This document shows positions 11,102 through 22,416 of a stretch of DNA of 64,000 nucleotides, piece after piece. Position 1 is the stretch's first letter. Every line of letters begins with the position of its first letter. The stretch comes from Dactylonectria macrodidyma. Its lineage: Eukaryota; Ascomycota; Sordariomycetes; Hypocreales; Nectriaceae. Location: positions 124,001 through 188,000 of the forward strand of contig JAGMUV010000010.1 in assembly GCA_020744425.1 (NCBI GenBank), in the 5' to 3' direction. The notes below the pieces were generated by a model. It was not told the DNA's origin. It saw only the letters and a program-made list of their open reading frames with translations, and did not search any database. The position numbers and the translations under genes are program-made.

Positions 11102-13577
11102 ATGAAGTCGACACACGTCAAATATAGGAAAAAGAAGACACCAGCTTGCCATTCTTGCCACCGACGCAAGATTCGATGTGATGGCACCCCCGGAACCATC
11201 TGCACAAAGTGTGTTTTGGATGGATTCGAATGTAATTTGTCAAGCATTCAAAGGTATGCACCGTCTACGATCTCCGCGCCGTGAACTGGCCATCTCACTT
11301 AGTATGTCCAAGTGCTCCGAGCGCGGGAAAGCCAGCGAACAACCATGAAATGCCAAAACAAACTAGAGTCGAGTGTCAAGGCAGTGAGGGTGAGACTACG
11401 CTTGCGCGGCAACGGGTTGAATCTAGCCCTGGAATCTCATTCCACGAGTCCTGCTGGACCCTAGCTACAGAAGAGGTTGTCGCAGCTCCCAATTCTGATA
11501 TATTTGATCACGTCTGGGACCATGTCACTCTAGACAATGATGCCGTGTCATTTGTTTTTCCACAACCTCCTGTCTTACCGGGCCGCCAGATTTCACAGCC
11601 CAGCCTAGGTAAGTCTTCAGCAAAGTGAACCGACTTCAGCATACTAATGGATATCTCCGGTAGTAAGATATCAGCAGCCGTCCGAATTTCTGGAGAGCAT
11701 CCATGTCAATAGTTTGATAGGAGGCCCTCCGGGTGGAAAGTGGTGGTCATTTAGATCCTACACCTTCCTACCAGCCGATGGACTAACGGGTCTTGACGAG
11801 GTTAATTATACCTTTCTCAATCAGCGCGGCTGCTTTATGCTCCCTTCCAGGCCCATAATGGACGCATTTATGAAGGGATATTTCCTCTATGTTCACCCGA
11901 TGCTCCCCGTAATCGACGAAACCCGCTTTTGGGCATTGTATAGTGGACTAGTACAAGAGCCGAGCAGTTTATCAATGTCCTTATTCACGCTCCAAGCCAT
12001 GTTGGCGGCGTCATCAATCGTAAGTTTATCTTTCAAGTTCACACCTTTTGTTCCAGTGTTTGGGAAGCCGAAGGTATCCGTTACGCCAAGTACCAAATTA
12101 CGAGCGGCTGATAGAAAATGCTAGGTAATGCCAATGGAAGTCTTGCAAAACTGCGGCTTCCTTGATTATCGAGATGCCCGTTCAGTCTTCTGCCACAGAG
12201 CAAAGGTTCGTGAAGTACTTAAAGAACTCACATCTAGATGCATAGATACTGACACACAACGGTGTAGATATTGTTTGATATGCAGACTGAGGAATGTCCC
12301 GTGGCAACTGTGCAGGGGAGTTTACTTCTTTCTCTGAGCTGCCGCCATGATGACCGGCGTCAAGGGAATAGTGTATGGCTTGGTCGAGCTATCCATTATG
12401 CCCGGGTGCACAGACTAAATCTCAACCAGACAGTTGCTGACTTCCCTCTTCACCTTTCACGGAGATTATGGTGGTGTTGCCTCATACGGGATCGATTCAT
12501 GTCGTTGATGTCAAGGCGACCGATGCAGATTACACGCGACATTTTTGATACGTCTATAGCCGCAGAGTTGATGACTAGCCACTTTCATGATATCGCCAAC
12601 CGAACACAATTCCAAGAGAAAAATAAGCCAAAACTGGAGGAGCTCTTCTTGATGCAAGTTAGACTCACCGATGCGCTCTCCAACTTGCTTACAATCACCT
12701 ACCCCGCAACTGGTCTATCGGGACCCCAGGTCTTCAGTCTGCGGGGGTATTTTGAAATGTTGGATCAAATTCAAGCTTCGGGGGATGACTTGGATGCTTG
12801 GTTGACTGATCTCAAGTCAAAACAAAGTCCTGAGACACAGGATGATGAGACGCACAAGCCTGTTTCAATGTTTTACAACGTACTCATAATGTCCTATCAG
12901 TAAGAAACCTCAACACACTTATCTGATCTCTCAATACGGTACTAATCGAGAACAAGTGCGGCACAAATTTCTCTCCGACACTGCGAAATTCAGGTTGCTT
13001 TGTACAGTCCCAACTTGATTAACTCTGCCATCTTGGAAATGCTTTCTCAAGCACGACAGAGTATCCACGACAACAGCCTTTCTATCTGTCAGATCACTGA
13101 CCGCATGATCTCATCCGGGCTAATCTCAAAATTACCTGTGCTAGCGTACGCATCCCAAAATACCTCGGCTTCTAACTAGACACTAATAAACATAGACCGG
13201 CATTTTTGGTTTTGCCTTTTCTTTTAATGCAGCACGGGCAAACCTTCCCGGCTTCCGGCAGTTCTAATAATGACCTCATCAAATTCCAGCGAAGTATGAC
13301 TCAGTCAATGGATCTGTATAAAAGAAAGTGGGCAGGTATCGAGAACATCTTGGCAGGGGTAGAAAAGCTTGCACCCACGGTGATTCAGGCGATTCCAGAG
13401 CACCACGACCAGTCACATCGAAGTGATTGCGTGCGTGGCCACTCTGGCATGTTTATGCACCACCACTTACTATATCTAAGCACAACAGTGCCTTTGAATT
13501 TTCTGATTGCCAAGGGTATATACACTGGAAACGAAGAACTACCGGAACACCTCAAAGTTATTTCATGTAATAGTTAA
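11102..13577 (+). CDS. Zn2Cys6 transcription factor 1
   Basis: Fungal binuclear zinc-cluster regulator, 695 residues. Exons: 11102-11253, 11313-11608, 11664-12019, 12125-12205, 12268-12899, 12957-13145, 13196-13577; all joins keep frame. The first acceptor (11312) is the only one nearby that enters the long frame, so that intron is the least certain. Residues 15-45 hold the cluster CHSCHRRKIRC...CTKC...C. The middle homology region includes FLYVHPMLPVIDETRFW, LQAMLAASS, RDARSVFCHRAK and LHLSRRLWWCCLIRDRFMS. It probably controls the surrounding metabolic genes, as such embedded regulators usually do. Exons 4 and 5 (81 and 632 bases) have exactly the lengths of the matching exons in regulator 2 at 26582-29539, so the two are paralogues with preserved gene structure. 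Confidence 0.85.
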
Positions 13578-14129
13578 TAAATCGAAACAACGGGATGAAT
13601 AGTGTTGTTTGCAAACCATCAAGGGCCAGGAAACATTTCCGGGTCGCCTGGCCTAGGTACAAATTTGCATTCAGTGTGTATGGTGGATGGACTTAAATAT
13701 ACTAAATCTGCAATCACTATTGATTATGGCCGGTGCGGATCGTGAACTGGGTAAATATTGACCATATTCTGAGCGAGGACTAAGTAACAAATATTGAATA
13801 TTGCAGATGCTCCATTCTTCATGTGCACCGTAGTTTGAGCGCAACCCTCGCTACCCTAGGCTCTTGCAACGTCTTGTATCGCAGAGAACTGTTTTCCTTT
13901 GCTCGGAGGCATGTAAGAGGTAGTGGGGCATCGTTGATACTTAACACACGTCGTCATAATTACAAAGTACTAGGATGCTAGATCCGTCGTCTTGAATAAT
14001 GGGTGAGAATGAAGAATATGACAAGGAGTTGAATCTCATCACTTGGCAATTGAAGCTATCGGAGTTTTGGCTGCTATAGATTATGATCACTACCCTGGTT
14101 GTGCAGACACACAGTACATGGCCTTAAGC
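13578..14129. other. No gene seen
   Basis: Convergent spacer between regulator 1 and hydratase 2. Stops are frequent in all frames and nothing is recognisable. Confidence 0.45.
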
Positions 14130-14930
14130 TTACAACCTTTCCAAAGCCCTGCTCTTCTTTGCCCTCATCTTTTCTACCCCTTCATTGATCATTTTAGTAA
14201 ACTGATTCCGTTGGACTAGGTCGGCCGTTACACGTAGCTCGTAGGCCGTAGCTCCTACGTGGTCCATGTTATTTGACCGCAGCGCAACCTCCTTGAGGAC
14301 CGTCGTCATCTCCGATCCGGCTTCTGCAATGTTCTTAGCTAGTTTCAAAGCAGTAGCCCGAACCTGTCCAATAGGGGCTAGCTCGTCGACGAGACCGACT
14401 CGATAGGCTTCCTCCGCTGTGATAGAGTCTCCAGTGAACAGCATCCTCCGCGCCCTCTGTGCTCCAACCTTTCGTACCATCCCATGATAGAAGCCATTCA
14501 TGGCGTATTTGACCTGCGTAGAACCGAAACGGGAGTTCCTTGAAGCCACTGTCACATCGCACATATTGGCCAAGTCCATGCCGTATCCAGGAGCCGTCCC
14601 AGCGACACCGGCCACGGTGGGCTTTCGGTAATCGTACATTGCCATCATGAGTTTATAGGCGAGGTTGACAAACCTGGTTCGCTCATTGCCATTCTTATCA
14701 GTTCCCTGGAGAACATCGAGAGCCCATCCGGAGCAAAAATACTCCTCGTTGCCCACGAAGAGCACGGCGGCCACGTTGTCGTCTTCCGCCCAAAGCTCCA
14801 GCGCACGTATAATCTCGTAGTGGAGTTCCCAACCTAGGGCATTTTTCTTTTCCGGGTGGTTCAGTTGAATAATTCCAACTCCATCTTCGATTGAAAGTAT
14901 GAGAAATTTGAAGTCGGCCATTTTGGACAT
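14130..14930 (-). CDS. Enoyl-CoA hydratase/isomerase family protein 2
   Basis: Second crotonase-fold protein, 266 residues, single exon, clearly paralogous to the protein at 5072-5875: shared blocks include PEKKNALGW, SGWALDVL, APGYGMDLANMCD, RMLFTGD and NNMDHVGA. The positions of the two classical catalytic glutamates hold Asp119 and Gln139, the same exchanges as in paralogue 1. This suggests an altered reaction such as isomerisation, or a related CoA-ester step. The C-terminus, LERL, is not a canonical PTS1. The gene is transcribed toward regulator 1. A motif GAGCCTCGGAGC on the minus strand near 15043-15054 lies about 115 bases upstream of the start and contains the GCCTCGG core seen in the ligase/dehydrogenase promoter. 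The start at 14930 (MSKMADF) matches paralogue 1 in length. Confidence 0.9.
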   Translation of the reverse strand: MSKMADFKFLILSIEDGVGIIQLNHPEKKNALGWELHYEIIRALELWAEDDNVAAVLFVGNEEYFCSGWALDVLQGTDKNGNERTRFVNLAYKLMMAMYDYRKPTVAGVAGTAPGYGMDLANMCDVTVASRNSRFGSTQVKYAMNGFYHGMVRKVGAQRARRMLFTGDSITAEEAYRVGLVDELAPIGQVRATALKLAKNIAEAGSEMTTVLKEVALRSNNMDHVGATAYELRVTADLVQRNQFTKMINEGVEKMRAKKSRALERL

Positions 14931-17245
14931 GTCCCTAAGGTGAGAGGTAGAGATGAATGTACAAGCCGAAGTCTATGACTGATTTGTATCAACCAAAAGC
15001 GAAATAGTCATTTTATAACGAAACGAATAGTTATTATATTGCTCCGAGGCTCAGAACATGCGTATGCTATCGATCTGGTATGTTGCATCACGCTCCCTGC
15101 CAGTTGTACCGATACATCGCCGTACAGTAAGAGCGGAGCTCCATTCCCGAGGTAGATGTGGGTCGAGCGGATGAGCCCATCTCACCCCGCGGCTTTGTTT
15201 ATGATTGGCCGCCGTGACATGTAGTGTCTGTGTGAGAAAACGGGTTGCTTGATTTTTGAGCGGAGGAGCAAGGAAAATATACAACGATAGTGGACACAGT
15301 CCAATGACTTGGTGCAATGGTGCTCTCTGAAATATTGCTCAGAGACCCAACGCTTTCACAATGACCAGATATCAAGCCTTTCTGACTTTTTCAGGCTGAA
15401 AAACTCAAATCTAGACTGATATATAGGCTGCATTAGTTGCTCCAAGCAGCCGGTCCCTGACTCCTTTTCCTTCCTCACACTCGCAAACAGCGATATTTCA
15501 GCCATCTGATGAATGGAGATACCATAAAGAAGACCGTGACTATCACATCGGAGCGCAATGTTGGGGATATTTTGAGCGATGAAATATCGTCCATTTCAGC
15601 TATTGTGTGGCAACACCAGAATTTTGACCACATTGAAGTCCCGTCCCAGTTCCCTTCTACCACAGAGCTTGTTGTTGAACTAGGTTCCAAAGATAATTGC
15701 GCTGATAAATGCTCCTTGTTTTAAAGAGCACTAAAAGTCAAAGACATCTTGTTGCATTTTTGCCACTACGGCAAAAGGGAACGATCACTCCGCTAATGCG
15801 CAGTGCAGTAATGGCTTATATACTGGGTGTGACATATCTCCAGCCTGATACTATCCATACGCATTGGAGGTTAGTTATGTTGTTCTCGCCATGGGTACAT
15901 GCTAGACGTGATTAATAGTGGTATTAAAATTATAGTAGGGGAAAGGGAAACGGAAAGGGAAACGGAGAGAGAATAGAGAGTAACCTTAGTATCTCTATTG
16001 TGTTTGTATAACCTAGTTGATAAGTTACGCTGGCCATCGCATTTATGAACTCTGTGCTTAACTAATTAGGGTTAGGTTAAAGTAGATAGAAACTTTACTG
16101 TGTTTTATTAGTCTATTAGTTATATAATAACTAATAGGAGTCATAACTTAGCTATTAGATATAATAATCTCTCAGTTATGGCCTGCTTAGACCTACCTAT
16201 ACCTTTTTTCGCTCTTCTTTCTGAATTATGGGTTGGCGATGCTGTAATCGCAGCCCTCTGTTTGCAGGCTTGAAAGCTGGCATAACAAGGCGCATATGGA
16301 AGGCCATAATTAAGTTATAAATCGGGGTTAAAGTCCCAAAGCCGCTACAGTAGCCTAGCCCTATTCCAGGCTCTGCTGCTAGATGTTGCAGGCAACTACT
16401 TACAGTTATGGTGTTGCACCCCCCTATATAGCGCAGGGTTATGTAGACTACGTTACATCGACTACTCAGTTGATGCATGAGACAAGAGGCCCGAGCCGGG
16501 CTGCGCTTGGGATTCTTACAGGCCGCTGGAGTTACCCAGGTTAACGGCATAACTAGTGACGCAGGTATTCCCACTGCCAACGCACAGCTTAGTAGTACAA
16601 GACACGGTTAAACTTTGTAATCCCCGCGGCCTGGACAGGAGGACACAAAGGTCAGCGTCCCAAAAATCATTGCTCAAAATTACAGCGCGTTTCTGTATTT
16701 CATGTGGCGACTTGATTTGATTTATTGCGGTTTCAGGCTGCTCAGCCTGAGGGGTGAATACCGCACCGATGCGGCGCCGAGGGGGTCGAGGACCGCCAAT
16801 GAGCGACTTGAGCTGGGGCTCAGGAAGACCGTTAAAGCTGCCATCTGTGATGACTAATAAGTCACTCGAGTTTCGTCTCCGGATACCAAAACGTGTCGTG
16901 ATGTACGAAGCGAGCTCCTACGTGCGCTCACGTTTGTAGCAATCATTTTGACGTATTGATATCACTCCACTCGGTCACTCACACAGTGACACGCATTCAG
17001 CGAGCCGAGAGGATCGTTCCTTGGAGAAATTGGCTGCATAGTGAGGAGCATGGAAACAGGGTTACCTACTAGTGCCTCGGTTCCTAATTCGGTTGCTACC
17101 TCGGCATTGAGGTTTGGGAAACCATTTCCACGACAGGCGGTGCCTTCTGAGAGCTGAGAAAAGCAGGAACTTTTCATGTTGACAAAACGTCGTAACTCTT
17201 CCGTGCCAATTACGATAATCTGTGCCTTCCAGCTGTTTCTTAGTA
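14931..17245. other. Long gene-free stretch
   Basis: About 2.3 kb with no supported gene. The part from 15900 to 16200 is AT-rich. A 12-base direct repeat (GAAAGGGAAACG twice) occupies about 15941-15964, and a near-palindromic AT tract of the type AGTTATATAATAACT lies near 16117-16131. The open frames at 16197-16580 and 16962-17450 (minus) lack any domain pattern and were not accepted. Confidence 0.45.
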
Positions 17246-17335
17246 ATGGGCTCAAGTTCCCTGCCGGGGCAATACCCCATCGAGTTGCTCTCTGTCCCTG
17301 GAGTAGCATTTGAAGTCGAGATTGCTGACCCCAGT

Positions 17336-17887
17336 ATGAGAATTCAAGCCTACATCGACTCGTACCAGTCCCCAGTGTCGTCAGACGGCAGCGAGGTATG
17401 ATGTCCACTTTCTTGACCACAGCACAGCTACAATGTGACCCAAGGGCCAAGTACTGACGAAATGAAGGGGTTTGACGATAAGCTTATGCTGGAGCACCTG
17501 AAGTTAATCTCGGCAACGAGCTCTCAAGAAAATACCCGTGTGGTGTTTCTGCTCAAGGGAGGACCAAATTTGACGAATCGGATTGGAAATCTCCATGGTG
17601 GTGCGGTGGCTCTGATCTACGACATGTGCACAACAATGTGTACGGCTCCTCTGGCTAAGAAGGGGTTCTGGGAGTTCGGAGGCGTGTCTAGATGTTTGTC
17701 AGTGACATATATGAGACCAGCAAAAGCGAGCATGGATATCTTGGTTGAGTGTGAGGTGTTGCAGCTAGGCAAACGATTAGCTACGATTAGGGGTCAGATG
17801 AGGGACAGGGCAACTGGGAATTTGCTCTCTGTAGCAGAGCATAACAAGGTCTCCATCTCGTTTGCGCAGCCAAACCCAACCTTGTAG
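17336..17887 (+). CDS. HotDog-fold acyl-CoA thioesterase
   Basis: PaaI/ACOT13-like thioesterase, 159 residues, which would hydrolyse an acyl-CoA to acid and CoA. Exons: 17336-17395 and 17468-17887. The intron has a GTATGA donor, a CTGAC branch site and an AAG acceptor 13 bases on, and joins DGSE to GFDDKLMLEHLKL, the usual beginning of the domain. Family landmarks are NRIGNLHGGAVALIYDMCTT, with the HGG turn of the active site, then FGGVSRCLSVTYMRPA and GKRLATIRG. An in-frame ATG at 17246 would add 30 residues not seen in this family; 17336 is preferred and has A at -3. A run with three (C/T)TCGG elements (about 17071-17106) lies upstream, including one GCCTCGG. In the cluster it could release the product or recycle CoA. 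Confidence 0.8.
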
Positions 17888-18258
17888 TTAGAAGTTGCTT
17901 ATTTGGCGTCTTGGCGTCTTTTACATCGGCTCATTAGTCTCTGTGGCCTAGCTGTCCTTTTCTGTCTTGTGGCACTGCCAAAAGCTGCGACTCCAGCGAA
18001 ACTCTATGCTTGGTCGCACCCTGAAATAACACTAGTTAGATGGGACATGACACTGTCATGTCCTCGCTGTCCTTCATCTCGTGCGCAGATAGTACGGACA
18101 CAGGTCAGCCTAGGATAACCCGTAGGCTGGTTACTCATCATGGGTCCGAGAACACTTCTCAAGGCTTAGAAACTTCTTACCGCCTCACTGACAAGTACGC
18201 CGATTTGATGTGTTGCTTGGAGTTGATGTGTCGGGTCTTCTTTTGGGAATCCATAGAG
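17888..18258. other. No gene seen
   Basis: Spacer between the thioesterase and the AtuA-type relic, with no recognisable coding pattern. Confidence 0.4.
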
Positions 18259-18600
18259 CTACAAGTTAAGTACTTGGAACCTCGAGAGGTCGGTTATTCT
18301 ACGAGCCATGTCTACAAATGATGTGCCTTTTTTTGGGGCGTGAAATTCAGTCTCCCAGCTCGCGGCGATTCCTGTACATCCAGCCAGTGAATGGATTTGC
18401 GGCGAGTCGATCTCAAGGAGAAAGCTGTCCCAAAGGATGAATGCCACACTCTTGTTGTAACCTGTGGATTCCAAAACAACTGAACTTTGTTGGCCAGTGT
18501 CCTCGGATTCAAGCCGCCCGTATTGACGACGATCTTGAGCTCTCGGTTCGAGTAGCCAAGGAAGTCATCGAGTGCCAATCGAACCCTAATATGAGAACGT
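18259..18600 (-). pseudogene. AtuA/DUF1446-like relic
   Basis: On the minus strand a short stretch reads LALDDFLGYSNRELKIVVNT followed by GGLNPRTLANKVQ. This matches the conserved segment of the acyclic terpene utilisation (AtuA, DUF1446) family, where KIVVNxGGLNPxGLA is a hallmark. Only about 35 residues are convincing; the frame then loses similarity. No splice sites rescue it and the rest of the normally 400-600-residue protein is missing. AtuA-type proteins occur with acyl-CoA enzymes in terpenoid and branched-acid catabolism, so a former functional link to this cluster is possible but is inference. Confidence 0.45.
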
Positions 18601-18752
18601 GGAGAGCGAAAATAACACCCTTTGAAGAACTGACATACTAGCTGCGTGATTCGGATTCTCGACTTTTCTTGGAAGATCCTATGTGCCTAGAGGTCGCAAT
18701 CTAAGCTTCTGATGAACTCGAACTACCTCCATAGCGGGTTATTGTGTTCTCG

Positions 18753-18990
18753 CTAACGGGAGATAATATCAGCATATTCCATTGCAAGACTCTTGGCCGA
18801 CCTGTCGGTTGTCGTCGGCCAACCCAAGGTAATAGGTTTCTTGAGGCGCTCTGCTGCGACAAGGCGACGGTTCTCACCGAGGAGGTTCAGGAAGTCACAC
18901 TTAACGGGCTCATTGACAGTCGAGGTAACGCGAAGGATATGAATGCCATACATTGCGCCATCGGCTTCGATACCAGCTTCCGGTCGGCGT
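18753..18990 (-). other. Unassigned open segment next to AtuA relic
   Basis: A minus-strand segment contains AMYGIHILRVTSTVNEPVKC and continues with a helical, charged pattern (LLGENRRLVAAERLKKP). Its composition is more coding-like than its surroundings. No family is recognised. It may be another exon of the same dead gene as 18259-18600 or a separate fragment. Confidence 0.25.
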
Positions 18991-19062
18991 TTCCTATCAT
19001 CGTTGATGGATAGAACCTGCCATATCGATTCCGCAAACAGGAGGTAGGATGTCTTGGACTCT

Positions 19063-19433
19063 TGTCACGTGCCTATAGGCCTGACAGAGGATTCGAGCGA
19101 GGGCCGGGCTAGCTACTAGCTAGCCACCGGCGAGAGCATGTATATAAGGGGGGCCGACCCCTAGAATAGGGGAGGCCAGCGATCAGACTGTATCTATCAT
19201 GACCACTACCTTCTATACTACTGCTATTGAGATGCTATTGGGCTGCGTCCTTCACTCTTCTCATTAGGCACCTCACAACTCTCGACATACGCTAGCTTGA
19301 TGGGCGTGACCTCACATAGTATTACGGCCTGCTAGATAACCCTAACAAGTAGCCTGGATCCTTTCCTACCCGTGTATGCTAGCTTCCGTAGTCATAGTAA
19401 GCACTGTTGTAGCTTGAGGTGTTGTTAATTCCA
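19063..19433. repeat. Possible solo LTR-like element
   Basis: The segment starts TGTCAC and ends CCACA (the 5'-TG..CA-3' rule). It holds a perfect 17-base palindrome GCTAGCTACTAGCTAGC at 19108-19124, a TATATAA box at 19140 and, just after it, a hairpin GGCCGACCCCTA/TAGGGGAGGCC, followed by a pyrimidine-rich tract. This resembles U3/R/U5 of a fungal LTR. No target-site duplication was found and no second copy is in the window, so the call is weak. Confidence 0.25.
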
Positions 19434-19733
19434 CATCCCCGACAGCCTAGACCTCACATATCTAATACTCCCATAGTCATATCTGCACGGTGCTGCCGCC
19501 GTGTGAAAAAACTTTGAGTGAACCTGCTTGAAGTGGCAACGATGAGGATTAAAGACAAAGCATTGCTAAGCACATTGCGTCGTTATGCAAACATAAAGCG
19601 TCTGTGTATGATTCCATATTTGTGATTTGTTTCTCGGACGATAATAACGATGGGAGGTTAGCTAGTGTCTCTGAATCGATCTGCACGTTAATCTCACGTA
19701 TCCAATTTAGTCCAAGTGATCTCAGTCCGCCGC

Positions 19734-21719
19734 TCATTTCTTTCTCGGTGTAAACACAAGGTCCAATTTTGGGCAGGTCAAAGTGAAACCGTCAACAACG
19801 TTGTCAAAGAAATCCTCAATATTTTGGTCATCAGCCAGACGGATGTCATAATTGTGCGCAATCTGGCTGGCGACGTGACGAATTTCCATCAGGGCGAGCT
19901 GCTTTCCCACACATGAGTAGCGACCTAGAATTTGCATGTCAGCGCCTGACAATCGCTTGTGAGCTGTTTGCAACGTACCAATCAAGAAAGGCGCAAAGAC
20001 AGAGTTGTCTCTGACCAGTTCTGGCCTCGATGTCCAGCGCTCAGGTATGTAATCATTAGGCTGTGTAAAGACTCGTGCATCTAAAGGGGTTAGCTAATCA
20101 AGCCACCATAGGGATTCGCAGCAATAGAAATCTCTTACCTTTGTACAGAGTATGCAACGGAATTTGGACAAGAGAGTTTCCAGGAATATACGTTTCCCCA
20201 ATCTGAAGGCCCTGCTTAGGTGTTTTTCTCTGCACGCCTGACGGAAGGGCTGGATGCATGCGGAGAGACTCGTCAATACACGCCTGCAAGTAAGGGAGTT
20301 TGGTCAAAGACACATGATCGGGAGCATCTGTTCCTGAAAAGTACTTGTCCACCTCTGTTTGAAGCGTTCTGTACTTCTCGGGGTGAATAGCAAGTTCGAG
20401 AAACAAGCAAGTCAGACTTGCAGCGGTTGTGTCACTACTCTTGTTAATTTTATTCCCTGTGTCGATCGATGATTGCCTTACCTCCCGGCTACTACTATAA
20501 GCATCGCATCTCCTCGTAGGTTCAGCTCGTCCTGTCTTGTAGGCTTTTGTAGCGATCTATATGTCTTTAAGATCCATGAGAAGACGTCCGGAACTTCTGG
20601 CTCGTTCTATCACCAATATTAAAACGAGGGCCTTTGATGCTACGAAATAGGAGACACCCACTTCCATCCGTTCGAGTACCTGCTGGTCTAGCCACTTTTC
20701 GAACCTGTGAAACTCGGCTGTTAGGCCGGGGATTGTCTGTGCAAGCGGGAATACCCATGAAAGGTGGCTGATTATGCCCACCAGCTTCGTTGTCGAGTGC
20801 AGTAGATGCATCGCAGGATGCATTTTCTGCGTCTTCACCATGTTGAAGTCTTTGCCGAATGCGAGATTACCCATAATGTCAAAGCTATAAAGGTTAAACT
20901 CCTCGGCCACATTCATCGGCTTCCCTTTCATCATCTCAATCTGGGTCATCAATTGATTTGTGTAGTGAATCACTCTGGGCTCGTAGTCTCGCAGTGCTGA
21001 ACGCTGTTAATTTCGATAGTCCACACTTGTTAGAAATGACACTAACCCTTAGAAGAGAAGCCCTGATCCCATGTCTTGCGCCTATGTGCATGCTCCGCGC
21101 GGTCTCGTGTCGAGTGAAGTGATACGGAAGGAAGTTGCAAGTTATACCATGGGCCTTTTGAGCATTTTGAGGCATTTGAGTGGATGGCTTGAACAGCTTT
21201 GGGGTTCACTATAGACAACTCGTTTGGGCCTGCACATCCATCAGTTAGTTTCTTGTTATTAAGAATAATCACAACAGTGAATCGATTCCTACCAGTTCTA
21301 ACGTAATCGCCATAGACTGCGTGCAGTCTCTCTGTTTCCTCAAAAAAATGAAGTCTTTTCAAGACAAGCGAGGTTGGATAGCCGCTAGACAGTCGGGCGA
21401 GGAATGGACCAGGAAACCGACGTAAAGGATGGAACAAAACCCGATAAACAACCAAACTCGTATATAGTCCGGCTAATAGAGATGCGAAAATTGCAGATAC
21501 GAACGTGAGGGCCGACCACGGGTCATCCTTTCCGGAAGGTAGGTAGAAAACGCTAGCGGTAGTCGAAGCGATGTAGAGTCCACTGAAACACGCTACGACG
21601 TCGGTCGGCACGGCATCCCATTCTCCCAGACGAAATACAAGAATATGTAAGAAAACACCGACAAGAAAAGCGGTGACATGAAGAGAATTGCCCGTCAGGG
21701 CTGATTCAAGGACGACCAT
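19734..21719 (-). CDS. Cytochrome P450 1
   Basis: Membrane-bound P450 monooxygenase, 552 residues. Exons on the minus strand: 21719-21293, 21229-21047, 20996-20662, 20606-20482, 20434-20139, 20080-19979, 19924-19734; every join is GT..AG and closes in frame. The N-terminus has about three hydrophobic segments before the RRFPGPF proline hinge, as in fungal P450s with multiple membrane helices. Motifs: I-helix VVAGSDTTAAS spanning the exon 4/5 join, ExxR in DESLRMHP, YIPERW, and heme loop FLIGRYSCVG spanning the exon 6/7 join with the cysteine ligand. It lies divergent from the TesB-type thioesterase. In the cluster it most likely hydroxylates or epoxidises the acyl product. Substrate cannot be predicted. 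The open-looking break at 20400-20560 is two ordinary introns and not a frameshift. Confidence 0.9.
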
Positions 21720-22416
21720 GTTGGTGGTGTGTTGGCAGTTGCGGTCAGGTCAGAGGAGCAAAGGAGTGGAAGGGAAGATGACTAGATATTTGATAGACCT
21801 AAATAGCAGAATACCCGAATTCGCCTTGGCAACTCTTTCCAAAATAACCCAGTAGACTGAATCAAGGAGTAGGTGGCATGCCTGCAGGAGACAATGCGAG
21901 GTTGACTCATGCATTCATGATTCTTCTGATCCCATGACCATTCTATCATGTTGTGCTTGGCATCGAACAGGTGTGTATAATGCGTCGGGGGCACTATTTC
22001 ACAGCAAGCGGTATATTCGGCCGGATAGACCTGTCGTTTCTGTTGCGCCTGCTTGCTCCTTAGTCCGAGATGGATGCTCCTCCAACATGGATGCGGCCAC
22101 CTCCGAGCTCCGGGCCGACCACCCCACCCATGACCCACATTTACCGATCAGAGGGGCCCCACTTCCCCCGCTTCCCCACGTGGCTACCGGCCCGACGGCT
22201 ACAGGGTACACACACTTCCCATGTTTCTTTTCCGCAGCTGAAAGGAACGGAACATGATATGAGAGGTTCAGACATCCTGATGGGCTGGTTCGGCTAAGGG
22301 CACACTGCGAACTTGCTCAACTTGCAATATCCCGGGGCATCCATCCATCCATCCATCATTTCTTTCCGGCCACCGGATCTAGTCTACGCACTTGACAACT
22401 CCCCCAAGTCGTGGCA
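21720..22416. promoter_or_regulatory. Divergent spacer, P450-1/TesB thioesterase
   Basis: About 700 bases between two divergent genes, hence probably a shared promoter. A CACGTG E-box occurs near 22179-22184, and an (ATCC)n microsatellite lies near 22337-22357. Proline-rich frames at 21934-22297 have no supporting domain and are considered noise. Confidence 0.35.

Noticed and set aside
16197..16580. Minus-strand frame of 127 codons
   Set aside because: No domain, no start context, composition like the surrounding AT-rich spacer.
20400..20660. Apparent frameshift in P450-1
   Set aside because: Two normal introns (20661-20607 and 20481-20435) restore the I-helix motif and frame.
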